From NCBI GenBank assembly GCA_036405975.1, contig DASWWM010000019.1:1-21132 (forward strand): a stretch of DNA of 21,132 nt. The letters run 5' to 3'. This stretch comes from VEQN01 sp036405975. GTDB taxonomy: Bacteria > Patescibacteriota > Minisyncoccia > Phycocordibacterales > CAIZLB01. The notes beneath the pieces were generated by a model, which saw nothing but the letters and a program-made list of their open reading frames with translations, did not search any database and was not told the origin of the DNA. The position numbers and the translations under genes are program-made. This document shows, piece after piece, positions 6,470 to 12,717 of this stretch. Each line of letters starts with the position of its first letter. Positions within the stretch are counted from its first letter, which is position 1.

Positions 6470-7785
6470 TCTTTAAGATAGAGTCCGAGGAAATTCTTCT
6501 TGTATTCCGCAAAATTACCATCAAGAATCGCCTGTCTCATATTGTCCACAAGCTTGATGAGGAAATGAAGGTTATGGATAGAGGCTAAAGTTCCAGCAAG
6601 CATTTCCTTTGCATGGAACAGATGTGCCACATACGCTCGCGAATAGTTCTTGCAGGCATAGCATTCGCAGCCTTCGTCAATCGGACCAAGGTCGTCCCTG
6701 TATTTGGTATTTCCAATATTTACCTTTCCGTATTTTGTAAAAACAGTTCCCGTTCGTCCGTTTCGCGTCGGGAGGACGCAGTCAAAAAGGTCACAGCCTT
6801 GCTCTACGGCCATAAAAAGATCTTCAGGCTCGCCTATCCCAAGAAGATGCCTTGGCTTTTCTTCAGGAAGCACCGAATTCACCCATGCAACAGCACTCGA
6901 CATATCCTCTTTTGCGAATGAGCCGCCGATCCCGAATCCATCGAAGCCCTGCTCTACGCCATTTCTGTCGGTAATTCGCATGGCGGCAAGTTTCTCCGCG
7001 CTTTCCTTTCGAAGGTCCTCAAAACGGCCGCCTTGCAGCACGCCAAAGAGCGCCTGTCTTTCTGCATTGTCTTTGCTGTGATGATACTGAAGGCATTGCT
7101 TGGCCCATCGATGCGTTCGGTCAAGCGACTGCCGCTGGTATGAAAGGCTTTCCGTCGGAGACGTGCATTCGTCGAATGCGAAAATCATATCCGCCCCAAT
7201 ATTGTGCTGAATGGCAATGGATTTTTCAGGAGAAAAATAATGGGCGCTTCCATCGATGACCGATCGGAACATCACGCCATTCTCATCTACTTGGGCAGGC
7301 TTCAAGGCCGCGCCATCCTGTGCATTCAAGGAGTCGCGGCCGCCAGCCTTCGCCTTCATCGCTTTTGCGGTCTCGGTCGTTTCAGAAAGGGGCATTTCAC
7401 CTGCGGCACCCTTGCCTCCCTCACCCTTAACAAGCTTCCCCAAATCTTTGCCAAAAGCCGCTCCGAGCGAAAATGCCTGAAAACCGCCCGAATCAGTCAT
7501 GGTGGGACCGTTCCATCCGGAGAACCTTCCGAGTCCTCCCGCCTTATGTATAAGCTCATCGCCAGGCTGAAGATAAAGATGATATGTATTGGCGAGCATG
7601 ACCTGAGCACCCGTCTCCTTGAGCATTTCAGGCGTAATGCCTTTTACCGTCGCCTTTGTGCCGACCGTCACGAATGCCGGAGTCTGAATGTTGCCGTGTG
7701 CAGTCGAAATGACCCCGGCCCTTCCAAGGGAACCCGGAGCCTCATCGCTCATTTTTTTGACGATATCGAACTTGATCGCGTTCAT
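6466..7785 (-). CDS. tgt: tRNA-guanine transglycosylase, with insertion
   Basis: Tgt swaps G34 of GUN-anticodon tRNAs (Tyr, His, Asn, Asp) for a queuosine precursor. From ATG 7785 (439 aa) I see TDSGGFQ (general acid Asp98), GVLQGG, DCVLPTRNGR (nucleophile Asp335), and the zinc site C373-x-C375-x2-C378 with His404 in IHNL. E. coli Tgt has 375 residues; the excess is an insertion of about 60 residues right after SGGFQAFSLG (bases about 7279-7461). The base-recognition loop reads GGSFAKE at about 287-293 instead of the usual GGLAVGE. An upstream ATG (7809) would add 8 residues, but a -10 box (TATAAC, 7796-7801) lies between the two starts and favours 7785. No queuosine biosynthesis gene is nearby. 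Confidence 0.95.
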   Translation of the reverse strand: MNAIKFDIVKKMSDEAPGSLGRAGVISTAHGNIQTPAFVTVGTKATVKGITPEMLKETGAQVMLANTYHLYLQPGDELIHKAGGLGRFSGWNGPTMTDSGGFQAFSLGAAFGKDLGKLVKGEGGKGAAGEMPLSETTETAKAMKAKAGGRDSLNAQDGAALKPAQVDENGVMFRSVIDGSAHYFSPEKSIAIQHNIGADMIFAFDECTSPTESLSYQRQSLDRTHRWAKQCLQYHHSKDNAERQALFGVLQGGRFEDLRKESAEKLAAMRITDRNGVEQGFDGFGIGGSFAKEDMSSAVAWVNSVLPEEKPRHLLGIGEPEDLFMAVEQGCDLFDCVLPTRNGRTGTVFTKYGKVNIGNTKYRDDLGPIDEGCECYACKNYSRAYVAHLFHAKEMLAGTLASIHNLHFLIKLVDNMRQAILDGNFAEYKKNFLGLYLKD

Positions 7786-7795
7786 GTATACAGCA

Positions 7796-7804
7796 GTTAT
7801 ATCA
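7796..7804 (-). promoter_or_regulatory. Extended -10 promoter for tgt
   Basis: TGATATAAC on the minus strand, identical to the extended -10 of the 3677 gene, 10 nt before ATG 7785. No good -35 box is present, as is common with extended -10 promoters. The mRNA would begin a few nt before the ATG. Confidence 0.5.
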
Positions 7805-7867
7805 CACATACTGTGCCTTGACGATATTTGTCATGGACAGTGTGCACTTCTTCTTTCCGGCCGCGCA

Positions 7868-7900
7868 CAAAGAAAAAGCCGCCCTTTTAAGAGGCGGCTG
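7868..7900 (-). terminator. Terminator of the 70-residue membrane protein unit
   Basis: On the minus strand AGCCGCC (7893-7899) pairs with GGCGGCT (7877-7883) and is followed by TTTTTCTTTG. A second perfect 8-bp hairpin (7933-7940 with 7945-7952) lies between the stop codon and this terminator. Confidence 0.82.
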
Positions 7901-7966
7901 GCAGGACTTTCGAGACCCTGCAATCGGCGGTGCTGCGGAAGAAATTCCGCAGACAGCGGATGAGCC

Positions 7967-8179
7967 TTAGCGAGCCCAAGCTGGAAGAGGGGCAGCCTGG
8001 GGAACGTAGTTCGCATAACCTACCGAACCGAGCTGGGTTACGTCTTGCGGTGCATACGCGAAGACTTGGCTTACGAGAGAAAAGAACGCGATTGCTGCAT
8101 GCTGGAACGCATTGAATACGTCAGGCATAAGCACCCTGATGGCAATGAGTCCGATAACGAGTCCTACTGCTTTGAACAT
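7967..8179 (-). CDS. Small membrane protein, 70 residues
   Basis: Family not recognised. The first 18 residues (MFKAVGLVIGLIAIRVLM) are hydrophobic, and a second hydrophobic stretch (about 27-42, AAIAFFSLVSQVFAYA) ends at a possible signal-peptidase-like AYA site. The last 25 residues are polar and Pro/Ala-rich. It could be a one- or two-pass membrane peptide or a secreted pilin-like subunit; neither is proven. The gene has its own terminator and a promoter about 245 nt upstream, so it is a single-gene unit with an unusually long leader. No Shine-Dalgarno precedes ATG 8179; the bases just upstream are C-rich and can pair with an upstream G-rich strand (see the leader entry). Confidence 0.62.
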   Translation of the reverse strand: MFKAVGLVIGLIAIRVLMPDVFNAFQHAAIAFFSLVSQVFAYAPQDVTQLGSVGYANYVPQAAPLPAWAR

Positions 8180-8186
8180 AGGGCTG

Positions 8187-8420
8187 CGGAGGGAGGGTTT
8201 ATTATTCGCTTGGCTGACAAGCCAAGTGTCGGCTCATTGCCAACTCCCCTCCCGAGAAAGAGTCATGGTAGCAGATCGCTTCGCGCTGTGCATGACGCCA
8301 GCACAAGCATAGGCAGCTTTTCAGCAGCAAGAGAAAAAGGCCACCGACATGACTCCTTTTTGGGAGGGACGTTGACTTCTTTTGAAGTTCCGTCGATTCA
8401 TGTCAATGACCTTGACGTCT
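8187..8420 (-). ncRNA. Long foldable 5' leader of the 70-residue gene (candidate cis-regulatory RNA)
   Basis: No coding region is convincing in this interval of about 290 bases between the dac stop and ATG 8179. The minus-strand RNA can form a three-way junction: closing stem 8191-8197 with 8247-8253 (GGGAGGG with CCCTCCC), hairpin 8228-8233 with 8239-8244, and hairpin 8209-8215 with 8220-8226. A separate long-range stem pairs 8260-8267 with 8348-8355. The closing stem ends about 11 nt before the start codon. It resembles no riboswitch class that I know. A 26-codon frame starting at minus-strand ATG near 8400 is possible but weak. Confidence 0.4.
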
Positions 8421-8422
8421 TT

Positions 8423-8450
8423 ATAATAACATACTTATTGAAATATGCAA
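8423..8450 (-). promoter_or_regulatory. Promoter for the 70-residue protein unit
   Basis: On the minus strand TTGCAT (8445-8450), 16-nt spacer, TATTAT (8423-8428) preceded by TGT (extended -10). The RNA start is predicted near 8416, giving a leader of roughly 235 nt. Confidence 0.55.
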
Positions 8451-8470
8451 GTCTTATGAGGGCACGATTC

Positions 8471-9559
8471 CTAGTTCACTGACGGCTCGAATACCGCATT
8501 CTTCTTGAGGAAATCCATGATCTTGACCGCATCCCCTTCCCGGTCATCGCTTTTGAGAATGACGATGACCACAGGTCGCTTTCCGCCCTTTGCCATTGTC
8601 ACATCAAAAAGCGATACTGTAGTCTTCTTTGCCTCGTCGATGAAGCCGTTCTTGCCTCCCATGAATGAGTCGTAATTCAAGAAGCGGTTTGCATTAACCC
8701 ATGTATGCTTGAGGATCGAGTACTGCCGGACCCGCGTCATGTCATAGAGTGTAGGCGCCTTCTGATAGATATGCCGCCCAAGGATCATCAGGTCACGAAT
8801 TGATGAGACATTCTTCGGATTGAGGCCGCTCGGATCCTCAAAATACGTGTCGGTCATGCCCAGCTCGCGAGCCTTCTTGTTCATCTCGTTAAGAAATGCT
8901 GCATGGCCTTGAGGAAATGCATCCGCAATCACTTCTGCAGCATCATTGCTTGATTCCATGAGGAGCGGGTACATGAGGTCGTATAGCCGGATTTTCTCTC
9001 CAATGTTCAGCTTTCCCTGTGCCCCGTAGGTATTGTAAGAGTCTCGAGAGACGATGGCGATCTTCTGCATGTCCATCTGCTGATGAGCAATGAGTCCGGT
9101 CATGAGCTTCGAGACTGACGCGATAGGCGCGACCAGCCCTTCGTTCCGCTCGAGGATGATCTCCCCCGTCTCGAGGTCGGCCGCAAGATACGCCTGCCCT
9201 GAAAGGCGGGCCATGACGGTCTGGTTGGTTATCGTGTAATTATGGTGAAATCCGGCCCTTGATGAGCCAGAATCGTCAGAGCCGCGCGGCTCCTGCTCGG
9301 TATTGTTCTGCCCAATCTGGGAAGCCGCGCGGCCTCCAGCCTGCTCCTGTATTCCGGCAACTCTGTTTCCTGAATCTGCATTGAATACGACATCTTTGAA
9401 TGCAAGAACTCCTTGCGTGACAAAAGACATGGCCGATACTCCGAAGAATACGAGTACCAGTCCCCATTTCACATATGTGCCCGTAGTGGGCTCGCCGTGC
9501 ACGTCCGTCTTGATCATCCTAAAAGCGAGAGGCTTTCTCTGTTCCGAGCTTGGTTCCAT
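8471..9559 (-). CDS. D-alanyl-D-alanine carboxypeptidase (peptidase S11 family), membrane-anchored
   Basis: Enzymes of this family (DacA/DacF-like) trim the terminal D-Ala of peptidoglycan stem peptides outside the membrane. The 362 residues comprise a cytoplasmic N-terminus of about 30, a membrane segment at about 31-53, a Gly/Ser/Asn-rich linker to about 115, and the catalytic domain. Active-site motifs are SVSK (S148-x-x-K151), SSN (203-205) and KNG (303-305). The last is normally KTG, so the third motif carries Asn for Thr. The C-terminal beta domain found in DacA is absent. ATG 9559 lies 7 nt after a TACAAT box, so the mRNA should be leaderless. The gene follows ftsQ by 24 bases and may also receive readthrough from serS-ftsQ. 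Confidence 0.88.
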   Translation of the reverse strand: MEPSSEQRKPLAFRMIKTDVHGEPTTGTYVKWGLVLVFFGVSAMSFVTQGVLAFKDVVFNADSGNRVAGIQEQAGGRAASQIGQNNTEQEPRGSDDSGSSRAGFHHNYTITNQTVMARLSGQAYLAADLETGEIILERNEGLVAPIASVSKLMTGLIAHQQMDMQKIAIVSRDSYNTYGAQGKLNIGEKIRLYDLMYPLLMESSNDAAEVIADAFPQGHAAFLNEMNKKARELGMTDTYFEDPSGLNPKNVSSIRDLMILGRHIYQKAPTLYDMTRVRQYSILKHTWVNANRFLNYDSFMGGKNGFIDEAKKTTVSLFDVTMAKGGKRPVVIVILKSDDREGDAVKIMDFLKKNAVFEPSVN

Positions 9560-9566
9560 GCTTTTT

Positions 9567-9575
9567 ATTGTACCA
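9567..9575 (-). promoter_or_regulatory. Extended -10 promoter directly before the carboxypeptidase gene
   Basis: TGGTACAAT on the minus strand (TG, one base, TACAAT at 9567-9572) followed by 7 nt and the ATG at 9559. The expected RNA start coincides with the start codon. Confidence 0.55.
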
Positions 9576-9583
9576 GAAAAAAA

Positions 9584-10591
9584 TTATTTTCTAAATTTGT
9601 AGAACACCTTGTTTCCAAAGCGAGTGTCGATGTATTCGAATGTGGCAGTAGCTGATGTGAATACGTCAGACTTGAGCGCGGTTGCGAGATTCTCATATGA
9701 CTGCGTGAGAGGCCTTCGCTGATTGAAGATGATCCGGCCATTGCCTTCGATCTTGAATACGATCTCATCTTCTCCTCGGTGCTCGATTTCCCGCACCTTG
9801 AGCTTGAATGACTCTATTTTTACAGCCATATCCTTGAGTTCGCGGAGCAACTCCTGGGGCATGAGGGTCTTGCCGACAGGCTTCGATCCGACTGACTCAT
9901 CGAGTCCTGAGATGCGAAGGAGAGGACCGTATGAAGACTTCGGGGCAACCGTTGGCGCTGCTGGCTTCTCCGCACCATCGGAAACAGCTGATACGCCTTC
10001 CGTACTCGTGCCAGCATTCTCATCAGGCGAAGAGGATGATGCATTTGACGCTGTGCCTTCTGAATCATCCCGCTTCTCCCGAACCTTTGCGGCAGGAGTC
10101 GGCATAGATCCGTCTGCAGCGGCAAATATGTACGCATTCTCGTCTACCAGATAGCATTCGAGAGCGGAACACCATTCAGCGAAAGGGGCTCGTTCCTTGA
10201 TGCGGACATTGAGGTAGTTGAAAGACTCTGTCTCCATATCGAGAGACTCGATCTTCGGAAACGTATCGACAAGCGCTTTTGAAAGCTGGTCCTTAGGGAA
10301 AATAAGGCTGTTTCTCTTTGGAAAAACGCCCATATACGACGCATCGAGAATGACATTCGACACTCGCTCGATTTCATCACCAGGTACGGTCTCGTTCCCG
10401 ACAACGACCACCTTCCTGATCTGGACATTGTCCATATGCGAAGCGTATGCGAGGCCTCCGACAGCAAAAAGTCCGAGAGCAAGAATTCCATAAAGCCTGA
10501 TGAGCTTCTTCTTTCTCCTTTTTCGCACTACCGACTGCGACCTGAGGAGATCCCTGCCTGTTGAAATTCTTGTTCTTGGTACTTGTTTCAT
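9584..10591 (-). CDS. ftsQ: Cell division protein FtsQ/DivIB family
   Basis: FtsQ is a bitopic membrane protein that bridges early and late divisome components. The 335 residues show a basic cytoplasmic N-terminus (RKRRKKK near 24-30), one membrane segment at about 31-50, a POTRA domain starting at VQIRKVVVVGNETV (about 56), and the beta domain ending TFEYIDTRFGNKVFYKFRK, which matches the typical FtsQ C-terminus (IDLRF-x-x-KVYY). Between these lies a low-complexity Ser/Ala/Glu/Pro segment of about 50 residues (about 160-215), unusual for the family and probably a disordered linker. The ATG overlaps the serS stop by one base (TAATG), with AAGGA about 16 nt upstream, so translation is likely coupled. 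No ftsZ or ftsA is next to it. Confidence 0.86.
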   Translation of the reverse strand: MKQVPRTRISTGRDLLRSQSVVRKRRKKKLIRLYGILALGLFAVGGLAYASHMDNVQIRKVVVVGNETVPGDEIERVSNVILDASYMGVFPKRNSLIFPKDQLSKALVDTFPKIESLDMETESFNYLNVRIKERAPFAEWCSALECYLVDENAYIFAAADGSMPTPAAKVREKRDDSEGTASNASSSSPDENAGTSTEGVSAVSDGAEKPAAPTVAPKSSYGPLLRISGLDESVGSKPVGKTLMPQELLRELKDMAVKIESFKLKVREIEHRGEDEIVFKIEGNGRIIFNQRRPLTQSYENLATALKSDVFTSATATFEYIDTRFGNKVFYKFRK

Positions 10592-11859
10592 TATTTGCCG
10601 ATGACTTCCTTATTGGCCATGTATGGTCTGAGGATCTCTGGCAGTCTGATCGTTCCGTCTTCCTGCTGGTAATTTTCGATGAGCGATACAAGGATTCGCG
10701 GAGTCGGGATGGCCGTGCAGTTCAATGAATGCACGAATCGGGATTTGTTCTCTTCGTCCCTGTACTTGATGTTGAGACGTCGTGCCTGGAAATCGTGGAA
10801 GTATGACGCTGAGCTGATCTCTCGATACTTCTGCTCCCCTGGAACCCAAAGCTCGATGTCATATTTTTTCACCTGTCCGAGACCGAGGTCTCCTCCGCAG
10901 TTTACGACAGTGTGATATGGAATTCCTAAACTTTCTATGAATTCTTCCGTATTCCGGTTAATCTCTTCATGAAGCTTCACGCTCTCCTCATGGCTCGCCT
11001 CGCAAAGCACAACCTGTTCCATCTTGAAGAACTCATGCACTCGGATAAGACCCTTTACGTCCTTTCCATGAGACCCCGCTTCCCTTCTGAAGCACGGCGA
11101 GAATGCAAGAACCTTTTTAGGAAGTTCGTTTTTTGGAATCTCTGTATCTGCAAAATAGGCCATAGTTGCAACTTCAGCGGTTCCCGCGAGGAAATCGCCA
11201 TCCTGCGTCTTGTATAAGTCCTCTTCCCCCTGAGGCAAGTAGCCTGTTCCGAAAAGCGTCTCCCGTCGAACGAGTGAGGGCACGATCATGAACGAGAAGC
11301 CTTTCTTCGTCCAGAAATCTCGAGCATACATCCAAATGGCCAATGAAAGCTCTGCGGCGCCATTCTTGAGGAAGTATCCTCGGAAGCCTGATACGTCTGT
11401 GCCTTTTTTAAAATCAGCAAGATCAAGCTCTTCCATAATGTCGATATGGCTTTTTGCCTCAAATGGGAACGTCTGCGCATCTCCCCACTTCTTCACTTCG
11501 ACGTTGTCTGCATCGCTCTCTCCTTCAGGAACTGACATGTCGGGAATGTTCGGCACGCTTACCATTTGAAGCTGCCACTCTTTCATCACTTCCGCCAGCC
11601 GCTCTTCGTCAGCCTTGATCGAGTCTTTAAGCGTTCGCATCTCTTCGATGAGAGCATTTCGCTTTTCGGCATCGGTCTCGACAGTGATCTGCTGGCTCAC
11701 CTTGTTCTGGTCGGCCTTTCGCCCCTCGACTGAGGTTACAAGCTCTCGTCGGATCGTATCAACGGAGAGAAGTTTCTCAACATCGAATTCCATTCGCTTT
11801 TTCTGAGCGCCGGCCTGGATGAGTTCTTTATTTTCCCTGATGAATTTGATGTCGAGCAT
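10591..11859 (-). CDS. serS: Seryl-tRNA synthetase
   Basis: SerS charges tRNA-Ser with serine in the cytosol. The 422-residue length is normal. An N-terminal long coiled-coil arm (residues about 25-110, which grips the tRNA variable arm) is followed by the class II catalytic core: motif 2 FRREAGSHGKDVKGLIRVHE and motif 3 near the C-terminus (PRILVSLIENYQQ, then RLPEILRPYM). In motif 3 the segment reads NCTAIPTPR, where many bacterial enzymes have NGTAVAVGR. The gene is first in an operon with ftsQ. A promoter lies about 60 nt upstream; there is no T-box, and the leader is too short for one. Confidence 0.97.
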   Translation of the reverse strand: MLDIKFIRENKELIQAGAQKKRMEFDVEKLLSVDTIRRELVTSVEGRKADQNKVSQQITVETDAEKRNALIEEMRTLKDSIKADEERLAEVMKEWQLQMVSVPNIPDMSVPEGESDADNVEVKKWGDAQTFPFEAKSHIDIMEELDLADFKKGTDVSGFRGYFLKNGAAELSLAIWMYARDFWTKKGFSFMIVPSLVRRETLFGTGYLPQGEEDLYKTQDGDFLAGTAEVATMAYFADTEIPKNELPKKVLAFSPCFRREAGSHGKDVKGLIRVHEFFKMEQVVLCEASHEESVKLHEEINRNTEEFIESLGIPYHTVVNCGGDLGLGQVKKYDIELWVPGEQKYREISSASYFHDFQARRLNIKYRDEENKSRFVHSLNCTAIPTPRILVSLIENYQQEDGTIRLPEILRPYMANKEVIGK

Positions 11860-11913
11860 GGTAGTAGTGCGTTCAGCACGCGTATTCGGTAAATTTAACT
11901 TTATTTTATGGCT

Positions 11914-11944
11914 TCATCATAGCAAAAGAGTAGTGTTTTAGCCA
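11914..11944 (-). promoter_or_regulatory. Promoter for serS-ftsQ
   Basis: On the minus strand TTGGCT (about 11938-11943), an 18-nt spacer, and TATGAT (about 11914-11919) preceded by TGC (extended -10). The region overlaps the start of divergent dprA. A small hairpin (GTGC/GCAC) lies in the leader close to the ATG. Confidence 0.45.
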
Positions 11945-12667
11945 ATGAATACGCCACACCCGCCATTTATCAAAGACGATCCCGCAGGATACGAAATCCA
12001 GACCGCCGGATCGACCGTTTCATACCTGCTCGACCAGATCCCGGACAAGCCGAACAAGGTGCATCTTGCAGGTGACCCAACGCTTCTGAATGACAAGTCG
12101 CTGAAATTCCTTTGCGTCATCGGGTCGCGTAAGCATACGCTCTACGGTCGCGAAGCCTGCGAAACGCTCATTCGTTCCCTCGCAAGCTCGAAAGTTGCCA
12201 TCGTATCAGGTCTGGCGCTGGGCATCGACGGTCTCGCGCATGAGGTCGCACTAGACGTCGGCCTGCCATGCATAGCTGTTCCGGGTTCAGCCATCGACCA
12301 GGCCTCCTTGTACCCAAGGTCACATACCGACCTGGCAGAACGCATCGTCAAAAACGGAGGCCTGATTCTCTCCGAACTTGAGCCGGGGACGAAAGCGAGC
12401 CCTTGGAGCTTCCCCATGCGAAACCGCATCATGGCAGGACTGAGTCATGCCGTTCTCATTATCGAGGGAGAGGAAGATTCTGGAACGCTCATAACCGCAC
12501 GGCTCGCACTTGAGTACAACAGGGACGTCTTGGCTATTCCCGGACCCATCTTTTCTCCGGCATCGAGAGGGCCGCTAAACCTCATCAAAGGAGGCGCCGT
12601 TCCTATTTGCTCGCCTTCAGACCTCAAAGCTGCGCTTGGCATAGTCGAAGGCTCGCTCTTCAGCTGA
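11945..12667 (+). CDS. dprA: DNA-processing protein DprA/Smf, minimal form
   Basis: DprA loads RecA onto incoming single-stranded DNA during natural transformation. The 240 residues are essentially the Rossmann-like core: VIGSRKHTLYG (about 58-68), VSGLALGIDGLAHEVAL (about 89-105), VPGSAID, then FPMRNRIMAGLSHAVLIIEG, SGTLITARLALEYNRDVLAIPG, the hallmark strand-helix series. The N-terminal SAM-like and C-terminal winged-helix domains of longer homologues are missing. ATG 11945 has no Shine-Dalgarno; TAGTGT (11931-11936) 8 nt upstream is a weak -10 candidate. It is divergent from serS and 50 bases upstream of topA on the same strand, a dprA-topA order that is common in bacteria. Confidence 0.93.
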   Translation: MNTPHPPFIKDDPAGYEIQTAGSTVSYLLDQIPDKPNKVHLAGDPTLLNDKSLKFLCVIGSRKHTLYGREACETLIRSLASSKVAIVSGLALGIDGLAHEVALDVGLPCIAVPGSAIDQASLYPRSHTDLAERIVKNGGLILSELEPGTKASPWSFPMRNRIMAGLSHAVLIIEGEEDSGTLITARLALEYNRDVLAIPGPIFSPASRGPLNLIKGGAVPICSPSDLKAALGIVEGSLFS

Positions 12668-12673
12668 GCCTAT

Positions 12674-12703
12674 TTGCCGAACACATATTATATGTGCAAT
12701 ACT
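12674..12703 (+). promoter_or_regulatory. topA promoter with an embedded 15-bp palindrome
   Basis: TTGCCG (12674-12679), 18-nt spacer, AATACT (12698-12703) preceded by TGC. The spacer is almost filled by CACATAT-T-ATATGTG (12682-12696), a perfect inverted repeat in the position of a classical repressor operator. The ATG is 14 nt after the -10 box. Confidence 0.48.
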
Positions 12704-12717
12704 GAAAACATAATCAC

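Noticed and set aside
7204..7821. Long plus-strand open frame (205 residues) opposite tgt
   Set aside because: It lies within the convincingly conserved tgt gene on the other strand, has no family character or promoter, and is best explained by the composition of the Tgt insertion.
8045..8482. Plus-strand frame of 145 residues across the leader and the end of the carboxypeptidase gene
   Set aside because: It is antisense to the better-supported 70-residue gene and its leader; no promoter or family was seen.
11860..11930. T-box riboswitch upstream of serS
   Set aside because: The leader is only about 60 nt, without the T-box sequence or an antiterminator.
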